The notes under the pieces were generated by a model. That model saw only the letters and a program-made list of their open reading frames with translations. It was not told the origin of the DNA and did not search any database. A stretch of DNA of 64,000 nt from Alkalicoccus luteus (lineage in GTDB: Bacteria > Bacillota > Bacilli > Bacillales > Salisediminibacteriaceae): NCBI GenBank assembly GCA_052061695.1, contig JBPZEY010000004.1. The stretch is one strand, 5' to 3'. Both the position numbers and the translations under genes were made by a program. Of the stretch, positions 1 through 9,058 are shown piece after piece. Every line of letters starts with the position of its first letter. Positions within the stretch are counted from its first letter, which is position 1.

Positions 1-1333
1 AACGGACAATTTTACGGCCGTGCTCCGCATCGTCGACCAGCGTCTGTTCGGTCATCTCCAGCTCGAACCGTTCGGGAGGCTGCCCGCATCGTTCGATCAC
101 GTCAATGACAGAGCGAAGCATCGCTGGACGGTTAAACAGCTTCGTAGAGATATTGACAGCCGTACGGCCTTCAGCAAACAGCTCTGGATACGTATGCATA
201 TCACGGCAGACGCGCTCCAGAACAAAGCTCGTTACTTCTTCAATAAGCGAGCTTTTTTCCGCCACGGGTATAAAGATCGAGGGCGGCACGGTGCCAAGCT
301 TGGGGGAATGCCAGCGGGCCAGCGCTTCAAACTGCATCTTGCCTGCAGCCGGCTGCAGCTTCGGCTGGTAGTAGACTTCGAGATCCCCGTTTCGTACTGC
401 GCGAATCAGCTCCACTTCCACATACAGCTCGTCCAGCAGTTTTTCTGTTGCCGCATTTCCTCCGTAGAAACGGATCTCCCCAGGTCCGGCCTGTTTCGCA
501 TCCATCATCGCGGTACAGGCATTGGCAATCATCATGCTCGCATTTTCAGACATGGAAGCAGCGCCGATGCATGCGGAAAGCGAGATTTCGATCCCGTCCA
601 CTTCATATGTATGGGACTCAATCACCTGCAGCACATCATTTGCTGCCGCTTCGGCCGCTTCCTGATTGGACGGCGCAAGAACAGCGATAAACTCATCTCC
701 ATCAACCCGCCCAAACACCGTTCCTTCCGGCAGAACCCGGCCGATGCCGGCAGCAAGCTTCTGGAGCATCTCGTTGCCTTCTTCGATACCGAGCAGCTCA
801 TTTAACAGCCGGAAGCGGTCCAAGTTTATGTACAGGACGACGACTTCTCCGCGCTCCAGACGTTCCATCCGCTGATGCAGCTCTCCCTTTACCCGGATTA
901 AGTTCGGAAGCTTCGTCAAGTAATCAATGTTCTCCATGGAGGACAACAGCTCCGTATGAGACCGCTCGGACAAATCACTTGTCATGCTCAGTACAAAACA
1001 GACGTTACCCGACTCATCCTCAATCGGCATCAGAATGGAGGTAGCATACGAAGCCACATCTGTTACCTTATTCATTTTGTCGGAATAAAACACCGGCTCC
1101 TTCTGTTCCCGCGCCCGGTCATACTGATCCTGTAGCGGCCCGGCTACTTCAGGCGGATAGATGCCTCTGATCGTCTGTCCCCGATAATTGTCCGGAAGGG
1201 AGCCAAGCGTGATGCCATCCGGCGTCACCGCTTCATAGACATAATCAGCTCCCTCCACTTTCATTAGAAACACCATTCGGTACAGCCTGCTGAAAAATTG
1301 AAATAAGTAGTGTGGATCTGCGTGCACCAGCAT
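1..1333 (-). CDS. PAS-GGDEF-EAL cyclic-di-GMP signalling protein (C-terminus cut by window edge)
   Basis: About 444 codons are open on the minus strand, and the 3' end lies outside the window. Order from the N-terminus: a PAS-like sensor (about residues 1-125, ending near LSMTSDLSERS), a GGDEF cyclase-type domain whose signature reads VDGDEF, then an EAL phosphodiesterase-type domain with FEALARW, NISTKLFNRP and ELEMTEQ. The first glycine of GGDEF is aspartate here, so cyclase activity is doubtful, while the EAL residues visible look intact. Family knowledge: such proteins make or break cyclic-di-GMP to switch between motile and sessile states. No membrane segment is seen, so it is probably cytosolic. 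The start chosen has GAGAGG 11 nt upstream. It follows the RDD gene by 41 nt on the same strand. Confidence 0.85.
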   Translation of the reverse strand, partial: MLVHADPHYLFQFFSRLYRMVFLMKVEGADYVYEAVTPDGITLGSLPDNYRGQTIRGIYPPEVAGPLQDQYDRAREQKEPVFYSDKMNKVTDVASYATSILMPIEDESGNVCFVLSMTSDLSERSHTELLSSMENIDYLTKLPNLIRVKGELHQRMERLERGEVVVLYINLDRFRLLNELLGIEEGNEMLQKLAAGIGRVLPEGTVFGRVDGDEFIAVLAPSNQEAAEAAANDVLQVIESHTYEVDGIEISLSACIGAASMSENASMMIANACTAMMDAKQAGPGEIRFYGGNAATEKLLDELYVEVELIRAVRNGDLEVYYQPKLQPAAGKMQFEALARWHSPKLGTVPPSIFIPVAEKSSLIEEVTSFVLERVCRDMHTYPELFAEGRTAVNISTKLFNRPAMLRSVIDVIERCGQPPERFELEMTEQTLVDDAEHGRKIVR

Positions 1334-1374
1334 GCGTTTTTCATCCTCTCTGGAACCTCTCTTGCTTTTATCGG

Positions 1375-1806
1375 CTATTCCGCGCTTTTCTTCATCTCCG
1401 GCGGTTCATGCTTCACGTACGTTCCCGCGATAAAATCGTGTACCGCGCGCCGGTCTTTACGCACGAGTACCATAATCACACTCGCAAGCAGCGCAATGCC
1501 GAGCGTCAAAGCGTACACAATCCCGGCTCCGAAGACGCGCATCAGCATCGTACCAATCCCGACCTTTTTCCCATCTATTCTCGCAATTCGGATGCCAAAC
1601 GCATATTTCCCGACGGAATAGCCGTACCATAATGCCGGTACCACCACTGCATAAACCGCCTGTAAAATGTTCTGGATCAGATCACCCGCCGTGAATTCCT
1701 GATAGACGATATAGCTGATCATGACCCAGACCACGGTAATCAGCAAGCCGTCAACGATATTGGCTCCGAGCCTCGACAAAAATCCTGCTGGTCTCGAAAC
1801 TGTCAC
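1375..1806 (-). CDS. RDD family membrane protein
   Basis: A 143-residue protein with the RDD family hallmarks: RLGANIVDG near residue 12, two or three hydrophobic segments (about 15-38, 45-62, 88-113) and RRAVHDFIAGTYV near the end. RDD proteins are small inner-membrane proteins of mostly unknown function; some act in Na+/H+ exchange in halophiles. The start is GTG with AAGGAG 8 nt upstream. It lies between the small hypothetical/K+ channel pair and the cyclic-di-GMP gene, all on the minus strand, so co-transcription is possible. The specific substrate cannot be told from sequence. Confidence 0.8.
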   Translation of the reverse strand: MTVSRPAGFLSRLGANIVDGLLITVVWVMISYIVYQEFTAGDLIQNILQAVYAVVVPALWYGYSVGKYAFGIRIARIDGKKVGIGTMLMRVFGAGIVYALTLGIALLASVIMVLVRKDRRAVHDFIAGTYVKHEPPEMKKSAE

Positions 1807-1857
1807 AGTACCATCTCCTTCTGCTGCTTCTTTACCCTGATCCTCCGCCGTTCAAGC

Positions 1858-2250
1858 TCATTTCCATTCGCTCGCCGGCCGGAAGCGGAGCGCAGACCAA
1901 TCCTCGTCGATAGCAATTTGCCGGACTGCTTTAAACTCCTTTTTCTCCATACTGCTCCAGCCTTGATCGCGGCTGATCTCTGTGCTGTATTTTTTGGAGG
2001 ATTTCTTCGGATACATCACCCAGAAGATGCCGCCCTCTGCCAGCCTTTCTTCTGCAAGCAAGGCTGCTTCGGCAATCTCTTCTTCAGTTCTCACAAAGCT
2101 CAAGATCACCTCATAGGCTTGCTTTTCCGGCATGTCATCCAGCGTATCTGCCGGGGTCTCTTTCAGCACTTCGCGAAACGCCTCCGGTGCGTTAATGACG
2201 AGCCAGCTTTTCCGTTCTTTTACCTGCAGTTTCTTCCATACGTCCCTCAT
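1858..2250 (-). CDS. small conserved-looking hypothetical protein (DUF3052-like)
   Basis: 130 residues starting MRDVWKKLQ, with AAGGAGG 7-8 nt before the ATG. A longer reading that starts further upstream only adds residues out of the overlapping K+ channel gene and is rejected. The pattern (LVINAPEAF near the start, FWVMYPKKSSKK, ISRDQGW, then WSALRFRP at the end) recalls the DUF3052 group of small cytosolic proteins, which have no known function; that assignment is from memory and tentative. Its first 59 nt overlap the end of the K+ channel gene in another frame, suggesting translational coupling. Confidence 0.7.
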   Translation of the reverse strand: MRDVWKKLQVKERKSWLVINAPEAFREVLKETPADTLDDMPEKQAYEVILSFVRTEEEIAEAALLAEERLAEGGIFWVMYPKKSSKKYSTEISRDQGWSSMEKKEFKAVRQIAIDEDWSALRFRPASEWK

Positions 2251-2629
2251 CTTCTTCCTCCTTCTCTTCGCGCGCCGCCCGCCTGGCTTCCTTCCGCTGC
2301 AGGCGCGGCAGCTCCATGTAGTATAAAATTTTCGTCGCAAAGGCGACGATCAGACCGACTCCTGTCAGGATGTACAGAATCGTAAAGATCTTTCCAAAGT
2401 CGGTCTGCGGGGTGAAGTCTCCATAGCCGACGGTCGCGAGCGTGATCACACTGAAATAAAGTGCATTGAGTATCGACAGGCCTTCTACATTGCTGTAAAA
2501 CATCGTGCCGGAAATCAACATCGCCACTGTAAGCGACAGCAGCACCTGAAACTCCGGTTCCTTCAGCCCTAGCACAGTAGCCTTTACCATACGCCGCAGC
2601 GTCACTAAAAATGCAATCATTTCCGGCAC
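2192..2629 (-). CDS. two-TM potassium channel family protein
   Basis: 145 residues with two transmembrane helices (about 25-45 and 80-102) flanking a pore loop with the selectivity filter TVGYGDFTP near residue 68, which identifies an Ion_trans_2-type K+ channel subunit. There is no cytoplasmic RCK domain; the tail after TM2 is a short, highly charged stretch rich in R, K and E. It would work as a tetramer in the cell membrane. The start has GGGGAGGTG 8 nt upstream. Its 3' end overlaps the next gene by 59 nt. The gating signal is not evident from sequence. Confidence 0.85.
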   Translation of the reverse strand: MPEMIAFLVTLRRMVKATVLGLKEPEFQVLLSLTVAMLISGTMFYSNVEGLSILNALYFSVITLATVGYGDFTPQTDFGKIFTILYILTGVGLIVAFATKILYYMELPRLQRKEARRAAREEKEEEDEGRMEETAGKRTEKLARH

Positions 2630-2694
2630 CTCCCCCGTTTCTCGTCATAAGCTTCGCCGCCAGAGAGTAAAACTCCTTTCTTTCCCGGCGGCGA

Positions 2695-2726
2695 TAAAAA
2701 ACCGCACCCATTTGTATGGATGCGGT
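2695..2726 (-). terminator. rho-independent terminator after melA
   Basis: Read on the minus strand, an 11-bp stem (ACCGCATCCAT paired with ATGGGTGCGGT, one G-U pair) with a 4-nt loop ACAA is followed directly by a run of T. It begins about 10 nt after the melA stop and would end the mel operon transcript. Confidence 0.85.
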
Positions 2727-2736
2727 CTGCTGCAGC

Positions 2737-4953
2737 TTATGTGATTTTTTCCAACTTCCAGAGAAAGCTCTGAAAGTCGCTTGTGATCATCGGGATATCA
2801 AGCCCGGTATACATGAGCTCATCCCCGCCGAACGTCTGATCCAGATCAACGACACGGTAGTCGGCATCCGGGTCCAGCCCGTCCAGGCGGACACGGATGA
2901 AAGGCGCATTGGCGTCTGCGAGCCGGTGCATGTAAAGAAATACCGCTTCCGATTTATCCGCATTGGTCCGGAGCACAGCGTAGCTTTCTCCTTCATACGG
3001 ACTCTCAAGCCGGTAGAGCTCCCCGAACTGCATCAGCGGGCGCAGCTCTTTGTAGCGGGCCGTCTGGCGGCTCACTTCTGCTTTTTCCTCCGCGGTGAAT
3101 GTCGTCGGATCGAGCTCATAGCCGAGGTTCATGTCCATCGCCATATGCCCGCGCGTCTGAAGCGGCGTGATGCGCCCGACCTGATGATTCGGCACGGCAG
3201 AAACGTGAGAACCCATCGCAGATGGCGGATAGACGAGACTTGTTCCGTAATGAATGCGCGTGCGGCTCACTGCGTCCGTATTGTCACTCGTCCACGCCTG
3301 CGGCATGTAGTAGAGCATGCCCGGGTCAAAGCGTCCGCCGCCGCCCGCACAGCTTTCAAACAGAATCTCCGGAAACCGGGTCGTGATCGTCTCCATCACC
3401 TCGTACACCCCGAGCATATAGCGGTGCGCGGTTTCCTTTTGCCGGTGAGCCGGAAGCAGCCTGGAGGAAGCCTCGGTCATGTTGCGGTTCATGTCCCATT
3501 TGACGTAACTGACCGGACTCTCCTCCAGCACTGTCGTCAGCTTATCGATGATATAGTTGCGGACGTCCGGATTCCCGTAGTCCAGTACGAGCTGGTTGCG
3601 TGATTCGGAGCGGCGCCGTCCAGGCACGTGCAGGCACCAGTCCGGGTGGCTGCGGTACAGCTCGCTGTCAGCCGACACCATCTCCGGCTCCATCCACAGT
3701 CCGAAACGAAGTCCTTTCGACGTGATCTTTTCTGCAGCTCCTTTTAAGCCGTTCGGCAGCTTTTTCGTATCCGGATACCAGTCCCCGAGCGACGTCGTAT
3801 CATCATTTCGCCTGCCGAACCAGCCGTCATCAAGTACGAACAGCTCAATTCCGGCATCCGCCGCCTCATCTGCGATCGCCAGGAGCTTCTGTTCGTCGAA
3901 ATCAAAGTACGTCGCTTCCCAGTTGTTGATCAGAATCGGCCGCTCTTTTCCTTTCCAGCTGCCGCGGATCAGCCGCTCGTTGTAAAGACGGTGGTACGTG
4001 CGCGACATTGGTCCAAGGCCGGCACTCGAGTAGACCATGACGACTTCCGGGGTTTGAAAAGAGCTTCCCGGTGTGACCTCCCAGGAGAAATCGAGCGTTC
4101 CAAGCCCGAGCTGAACACGGCTGGTGGAAAACTGATCAACCTCTACTGCCCCGCGCCAGCTGCCGCTGTATACAAAGCTGAAGCCGTAGACGTCTCCTTG
4201 TGTTTCCGTCGTATCCGGAGAAACGAGCGCAAAAAACGGATTGAGCTGATGGCTGCTGGCCCCGCGGCGGCTTTCCAGCACGGTGCTGCCGTGCCGGATC
4301 GGGCCTCTCTCCACGTCACGCTCCCGGTTATGAGCTCCGTAAAGGGAGAGCAGCTCCCAGTCCCCCGAACGGAAATCGACATTGGCCGACGTCAGCTTTT
4401 CCACGGTAAACGCTTCGTCGCCTTCGTTAACAACCCGCACCGATCGTGTCAGCGCGTCATAATCGGGAAAAACGACGTAATCGAGGTAAAGACTCACCTG
4501 CTTTAGCTCATCATACAGCTGAATCGTGAGCGTTTCCGCTTCTGCCTCCTGCTCGGTATACACGTGCGGCAGCCCCTCCAGCGTGCGGCGTCCCTGCTTT
4601 ACCTCATAGCCTTTGTAGCGGAACTCCGAGACCGACGCCCCGTCTTCCCAGCGGAAGTGAAAGGCCGGATCGCGGAAATCTGTGCTCCCGTAGGACGGAT
4701 ACTCAAGCGGTGCCGTATCCAGTGAAAACGTGCGGTCATTCTTATCCGTATTTCCTGAAAAGCCGCGGTCCGCATAGCGCACCGGTGCACTTTCATTCCA
4801 GCGGCGTACCGCCCTGCCCCAATACAGGTGGGCGAGCCAGCCGCCGTTAACGACTCCCATCACGTAGCTTGTTGAGGGTGTTTTTAAGTGAAAGCGAAGA
4901 GCAGCCTCATCAACGAGAATCGCTGATTGTTGATCATGTGCAGTAAATGTCAT
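2737..4953 (-). CDS. melA: alpha-galactosidase, GH36 family
   Basis: 738 residues, the usual length for a bacterial GH36 alpha-galactosidase (EC 3.2.1.22), which frees galactose from melibiose, raffinose and stachyose. The nucleophile is the Asp of YVKWDMNR (about residue 487) and the acid/base is the Asp of TSDNTD (about residue 556). The substrate-loop motifs FVLDDGWFGRR and GLWMEPEMVS are intact. There is no signal peptide, so it acts in the cytosol on imported oligosaccharide. It is last in the mel operon; its ATG overlaps the stop of the preceding permease gene by 1 nt (TAATG), implying coupled translation. Gene order matches B. subtilis melR-melE-melD-melC-melA. Confidence 0.95.
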   Translation of the reverse strand: MTFTAHDQQSAILVDEAALRFHLKTPSTSYVMGVVNGGWLAHLYWGRAVRRWNESAPVRYADRGFSGNTDKNDRTFSLDTAPLEYPSYGSTDFRDPAFHFRWEDGASVSEFRYKGYEVKQGRRTLEGLPHVYTEQEAEAETLTIQLYDELKQVSLYLDYVVFPDYDALTRSVRVVNEGDEAFTVEKLTSANVDFRSGDWELLSLYGAHNRERDVERGPIRHGSTVLESRRGASSHQLNPFFALVSPDTTETQGDVYGFSFVYSGSWRGAVEVDQFSTSRVQLGLGTLDFSWEVTPGSSFQTPEVVMVYSSAGLGPMSRTYHRLYNERLIRGSWKGKERPILINNWEATYFDFDEQKLLAIADEAADAGIELFVLDDGWFGRRNDDTTSLGDWYPDTKKLPNGLKGAAEKITSKGLRFGLWMEPEMVSADSELYRSHPDWCLHVPGRRRSESRNQLVLDYGNPDVRNYIIDKLTTVLEESPVSYVKWDMNRNMTEASSRLLPAHRQKETAHRYMLGVYEVMETITTRFPEILFESCAGGGGRFDPGMLYYMPQAWTSDNTDAVSRTRIHYGTSLVYPPSAMGSHVSAVPNHQVGRITPLQTRGHMAMDMNLGYELDPTTFTAEEKAEVSRQTARYKELRPLMQFGELYRLESPYEGESYAVLRTNADKSEAVFLYMHRLADANAPFIRVRLDGLDPDADYRVVDLDQTFGGDELMYTGLDIPMITSDFQSFLWKLEKIT

Positions 4954-5777
4954 TATGATTTAATCGCTCCTTGTGTAACCCCGCTGATGATCCATCGCTG
5001 CAAGAAAATGTACAGCAGCAGCATTGGCAGTAATGCCATAAGGTAGGAAGAAAAGGCAAGGTTATAGTTTGTTCCGAATTGAGATTGAAATACATACTGT
5101 ACAAGCGGCAGCGTATGATCTGCCCGGTCCCCAAGAATAACGAGTGGAAGTAGAAAGTCGTTCCAAGCCCATAAGGCTGTTAATATTGCGACAGTAGCGT
5201 TGATCGGAGCCAAAATCGGGAAAATAATACGCCAGAATACTCCCCATCGGGAACAGCCATCCACGATAGCGGCCTCTTCCAGCTCTTTCGGGATCGTTTT
5301 AATATAGCCAGTATACAGGAAAACATTAAATGCCAAACCATAAACGATATAAAGAAGTACAAGACCGTTTAAATTCATGAGCCCAATTGCGCTCATTTGA
5401 TTGACGATCGGCAGCATGATAATTGGAAATGGCACAAACATCGCGCTCACAAAATAATAAAACAGAACTCTGTACGTTTTCTTATGCATGTTTCGGGCGA
5501 TGGCATAAGCTACCAGCGAGTTCGACAGTACCGTAAGAACTACAGTGAGTAAGGTAACATACAGACTGTTCCCAAGCGCATTGAAAAAGTTTGTCATTTC
5601 AATAGCTCGCAAGAAGTTATCCACGTTAAAAGACGACGGGAGAGCCAAAATAGACTGGGCTGTTTCCTGCGGTGTCTTAAATGCATTGACAATCGTAATG
5701 TATAAAGGAAACAGGATAAAGATCGTGCCGAAAATTAACAGAATGGTGACAGGCCAGTTATAGCGCTTTGATTCCAT
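4953..5777 (-). CDS. melC: alpha-galactoside ABC transporter permease (MalG type)
   Basis: 274 residues with six predicted membrane helices and the inner-membrane EAA loop, here EEAAIVDGCSRWGVFWRIIFP (around residues 170-190), which docks the ATPase. It pairs with the MelD permease to form the membrane channel for alpha-galactosides such as raffinose and melibiose. It overlaps melA by 1 nt and melD by 1 nt, both as TAATG. No ATPase gene is present in the operon; in B. subtilis such sugar importers share the MsmX ATPase, and the same is inferred here. Confidence 0.88.
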   Translation of the reverse strand: MESKRYNWPVTILLIFGTIFILFPLYITIVNAFKTPQETAQSILALPSSFNVDNFLRAIEMTNFFNALGNSLYVTLLTVVLTVLSNSLVAYAIARNMHKKTYRVLFYYFVSAMFVPFPIIMLPIVNQMSAIGLMNLNGLVLLYIVYGLAFNVFLYTGYIKTIPKELEEAAIVDGCSRWGVFWRIIFPILAPINATVAILTALWAWNDFLLPLVILGDRADHTLPLVQYVFQSQFGTNYNLAFSSYLMALLPMLLLYIFLQRWIISGVTQGAIKS

Positions 5778-6706
5778 TACATCTGCACCTCCCGCTTCTG
5801 CAGAATACGAATTTGAAAGATGGACACTGTCACAATAATAATGAAATAAATAACCGCGTTAGCCGATTGCAGGGCAAACTGACCGCCGGCAAAACCATCT
5901 TGATAGATAAGCAGAGAGATCGACTGCGTCGCTCTTCCCGGTCCGCCGCCTGTCATCGCGACAATATGGTCAAATACCATCAGAAAGTTTTTCATCGCTA
6001 ACACCATGTTGATCGTAAAAAAAGGGGCAATAAGCGGAAAGGTGATTTTCCAGAACTCCTGCCATTTGTTTGCACCGTCCAGACTAGACGCTTCGTACAA
6101 ATCCTGCGAAATCGTGGAAAGTCCGGCCAGGTAGAGAATAGTATTAAATGCAGCAGCCTGCCACACTGCTACAATGACAATGGCAATCCAGGCATAGTCA
6201 CGGCTCCCGAGAATGCTTGTTGTAAGAGCAGTGATCCCCAGACTGTCTGCAATTCCCGGAATATATACAGCAAAGATAAAATTAAAAATGAACCCGACGA
6301 TCAGGATGCTGAGAATGTTCGGCATGAAGTAAACCGCTCGCAGCGTCTTATGAAACTTTATCTTTGCATTTAATCCAAGCGCGATAATCAAGCTGATAAT
6401 GTTGACAAGAACAGTAGAAACGATGGCAAACTGAAACGTAAAGAAATACGCATTGTATGCTCTGCTGTCGTTAAAGATGCTGATGTAATTTTGAAAGCCG
6501 ACAAAATTCCAGTCACCAAAGCCGCGATAATCGGTAAAGCTGTAAAAGATCCCCTGGAGGACCGGCAGCGTATGAAAGCTGAAAAATAAAATCAGCGCCG
6601 GAAGGATCATGACAGCATAGGCGGATGGCTTGCGCATCGTCAATCTGCCGGAAGAAGAGAGGGAAGATCCTCCTCCTCTTCGCTTAGTTGTCTGATAGTC
6701 GTTCAT
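5777..6706 (-). CDS. melD: alpha-galactoside ABC transporter permease (MalF type)
   Basis: About 309 residues if translation starts at MNDYQ; an upstream in-frame start at 6748 would add 14 residues. After a short basic/serine N-terminus it has about six membrane helices and an EAA loop of the form EASSLDGANKWQEFWKITFP near residue 210. It forms the sugar channel with the MalG-type partner. It overlaps the end of melE by 23 nt and the start of melC by 1 nt. The start choice rests on a weak GGA 8 nt upstream and is uncertain; the rest of the assignment is firm. Confidence 0.85.
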   Translation of the reverse strand: MNDYQTTKRRGGGSSLSSSGRLTMRKPSAYAVMILPALILFFSFHTLPVLQGIFYSFTDYRGFGDWNFVGFQNYISIFNDSRAYNAYFFTFQFAIVSTVLVNIISLIIALGLNAKIKFHKTLRAVYFMPNILSILIVGFIFNFIFAVYIPGIADSLGITALTTSILGSRDYAWIAIVIVAVWQAAAFNTILYLAGLSTISQDLYEASSLDGANKWQEFWKITFPLIAPFFTINMVLAMKNFLMVFDHIVAMTGGGPGRATQSISLLIYQDGFAGGQFALQSANAVIYFIIIVTVSIFQIRILQKREVQM

Positions 6707-7907
6707 ATTCTGCATCCAATTCTGACAGGAGGTCCTCCAGCGTGCCATCCAGCAAGTAATCCTGGAACATCACATCTATTTCAAAGCCTTGCGGATAATA
6801 ATGGTCAGCAAACGAGGTAATCTGCTCGTTGTCAAAGTAGCTTTGCAGTTCCTGAAGAGCTGCGTCCTGCTGTTCTGCTCCCTCCACAGCGGAGAACATA
6901 CGCTGGCCATCTAAATAAATCTCAATATTTTCCGGATCGAGCAGAAAATCAACAAACTGCTGAGCTTCCTCAGGATGTTCAGTATCTTCTCCAATCATCA
7001 GTGCCACATCTACCCCGGATACAACATCATTGCTTCCTTCCTCGTTAGCAGCCGGCAGCCCGAAGACTCCGAGCTCCATATCCGGATTGGCTTCAAGAAT
7101 TTCACCGATAGCCCAGATCCCCTGCATGTACATAACAGATTCCCCGTTGGCAAATGCGGTGTTGCCTATGTTGTAATCATGGCCAAATACATCGTTATCC
7201 GTGTATTGAAGCAGTTCTTCCAGCTTTTCTGCAACTTCTCCGTACTCTTCGCTGAAGGACGTTTCTCCTGTTTCCAGCCTTTCAAAAAATGCTTCTCCGT
7301 GTATATTGGAAGCCAGCGCGTTCAGCGGAGGTAAAATGGTCCAGGATTCCCCGTAAGTAGAATAAAACGGCGTTTCTCCCGCAGACTCAATCTCTTCTGC
7401 CAGTGCAATAAATTCGTCCCACGTTTCCGGAACCTCAAGCCCTAGCTCCTCAAACTTTTCCTTATTATAAATGACTCCATTTGCATTAACCGTATGCGGC
7501 AGAGCATAAAGCTCATCAGTACCTGTAAGTCGCTTCAGCATATCTTCGTATTCATCCAATATTCCCTCTGTATTCGCATCACCGGTCATATCCTTAAACA
7601 TTCCTGAGTCGCCAATGTCTCCGAACGTTGCACCTCCATTAATCGTTAACACATCGGGAATATCATTTTGCGTAAGGCGTGAAAGCAGCACTGTATCGGC
7701 ATCCGGTACGTTATTTTGTTCAATCGTGATACCTGGATTCTCTTCTTCAAACTTGGCAATCAGCTGGTCAAACTCCCCGACAGCCTCACCTTTAAATTGG
7801 AAAAACTCTAGCTCGACTGTATCGCCGCTTCCGTCGGCATTGCCTCCGCAGGCTGCCAGCATCGTCATGACCCCTGCCAAACTGCTTACCCACACTGCTT
7901 TTTTCAT
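6684..7907 (-). CDS. melE: alpha-galactoside ABC transporter substrate-binding lipoprotein
   Basis: 407 residues from MKKAVWVS, with a signal peptide ending in the lipobox LAAC (Cys about residue 20), then a family 1 extracellular solute-binding fold (VELEFFQFKGE, DVLTINGG, TWDEFIALAEEIE, YMQGIWAI). It is anchored outside the membrane by lipid and delivers alpha-galactosides to the two permeases. The start has GGGGAGG 8 nt upstream and overlaps the melR stop as ATGA. The mature protein is notably acidic, fitting a protein exposed to salty or alkaline surroundings. Sugar specificity is inferred from the melA neighbour and gene order. Confidence 0.9.
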   Translation of the reverse strand: MKKAVWVSSLAGVMTMLAACGGNADGSGDTVELEFFQFKGEAVGEFDQLIAKFEEENPGITIEQNNVPDADTVLLSRLTQNDIPDVLTINGGATFGDIGDSGMFKDMTGDANTEGILDEYEDMLKRLTGTDELYALPHTVNANGVIYNKEKFEELGLEVPETWDEFIALAEEIESAGETPFYSTYGESWTILPPLNALASNIHGEAFFERLETGETSFSEEYGEVAEKLEELLQYTDNDVFGHDYNIGNTAFANGESVMYMQGIWAIGEILEANPDMELGVFGLPAANEEGSNDVVSGVDVALMIGEDTEHPEEAQQFVDFLLDPENIEIYLDGQRMFSAVEGAEQQDAALQELQSYFDNEQITSFADHYYPQGFEIDVMFQDYLLDGTLEDLLSELDAEYERLSDN

Positions 7908-8974
7908 GATACATCCTCCCCTTCGGTATGTTTTTTGCGCCAACCGCACGAATCACGAATCACCATTTCTGTCGGAACAATAACTTGCAGCGGAACGTCC
8001 CGCCCCTCGATCCGATTTCGAAGCAGGTGCGCTGCCGTTCTTCCCATTTGTGTACTATGCAGCTTCGTTGTTGTAAGCGGCGGTGTGACATAGCTTGCGT
8101 ACTCAATATCGTCTACACTGACAATCGCGGTATGCTGCGGAACTTTCAACCCTTTCTCATGAAGCGCCCGGATCGCTCCCAGCGCCATTGGATCACTGGC
8201 AATAAAAAATGCTTCTGGAAGATTTTCCTGCCGGAGTGCTTCACGCATCAACTGGTAGCCCGCGTATGAGTTCCAGTCGCCTATTTCATCGTTTCCTAAA
8301 TAAACCAGACCTTCTTCATAAAGCTGCCTGTCTTTCATGTAGCGGATATAATGCGCAAGCCTTTGGTCCACTGCCTGCTTCTCGCTCCCATCTGTGCGCT
8401 GGGTGAATTCTCTTCCGCCAATAAACCCGATTCGCCGGTGACCGAGTGAAAGAAGGTGATTCAACACATTTTCTGAGGCTTGCGCAAGGTCAGACGTCAC
8501 AGAATCAAATCTGGCTTTGTCGGGATTCTGATCAACAAACACAATATTTTTACCGGGATACAAGGAAGCGATATCATCTGCCACCGATTTTCCGATGACA
8601 ATAATTCCATCCAGCTCATGCAACTTCTCCTCACCCGTTCTTCTCCGCAGTCTCACCGTCTGGACAATGCGCATGTCCAGCTCGTAGGCCTGCTCTTCAA
8701 TCCCGTCGATAATCTCTTTAAAATACGGATCCTCTTTGTCATCCTCTGTGTTATTCCAGGTAAGAATGCCGATTTTCCAAGTCCGGATTGTTTTCTTAAC
8801 GTACTGCTTTCGACTACGCTGTCGGAGAGGTTTGTAGTCCAGCTTTTTCGCTACCTCCAGTACCCGCTGCCTTGTTTCATCCAGTACTACAATCGATTGA
8901 TCATTATTTAATATACGAGAAACGGTGGCAATCGAAACATGTGCTTCTTTTGCTACTTCTTTTATTGTCGCCAA
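7904..8974 (-). CDS. melR: LacI-family regulator of the mel operon
   Basis: 356 residues. The N-terminal helix-turn-helix reads IKEVAKEAHVSIATVSRILNN, followed by the hinge and a periplasmic-binding-like effector domain with typical GHRRIGFIGG and AIVSVDDIEYA motifs. It starts with TTG, preceded by GAGGAGGTG at 8 nt. It is first in the operon and overlaps melE by 4 nt (ATGA), so it is autoregulated if it binds the upstream sites. In B. subtilis the equivalent MelR (MsmR) represses the operon until a melibiose- or raffinose-derived signal is present. The effector here is inferred. Confidence 0.88.
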   Translation of the reverse strand: MATIKEVAKEAHVSIATVSRILNNDQSIVVLDETRQRVLEVAKKLDYKPLRQRSRKQYVKKTIRTWKIGILTWNNTEDDKEDPYFKEIIDGIEEQAYELDMRIVQTVRLRRRTGEEKLHELDGIIVIGKSVADDIASLYPGKNIVFVDQNPDKARFDSVTSDLAQASENVLNHLLSLGHRRIGFIGGREFTQRTDGSEKQAVDQRLAHYIRYMKDRQLYEEGLVYLGNDEIGDWNSYAGYQLMREALRQENLPEAFFIASDPMALGAIRALHEKGLKVPQHTAIVSVDDIEYASYVTPPLTTTKLHSTQMGRTAAHLLRNRIEGRDVPLQVIVPTEMVIRDSCGWRKKHTEGEDVS

Positions 8975-9033
8975 GTAAAAAACACCTCCTCTTTCACTAA
9001 AATTTCATTTGCGATATATGTAGATTAGCACCG

Positions 9034-9048
9034 TGTATTCGCTTCCAA
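9034..9048 (-). promoter_or_regulatory. cre box (CcpA catabolite repression site) of the mel operon
   Basis: On the minus strand the 15-mer TTGGAAGCGAATACA fits every position of the Bacillus cre consensus WTGNAANCGNWNNCW. It lies 60-75 nt before the melR start, next to an extended -10-like TGCTAATCT at 9022-9030. This predicts CcpA repression of alpha-galactoside use when preferred sugars are present. Confidence 0.7.
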
Positions 9049-9058
9049 AAGTGCAATT

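Noticed and set aside
2251..2340. Upstream extension of the small hypothetical gene at 1858-2250
   Set aside because: The added residues are antisense-like basic sequence from the K+ channel gene in another frame; the perfect AAGGAGG supports 2250.
2716..3603. Long plus-strand frame opposite melA
   Set aside because: It is the antisense shadow of the alpha-galactosidase gene, rich in His and Arg, with no ribosome site.
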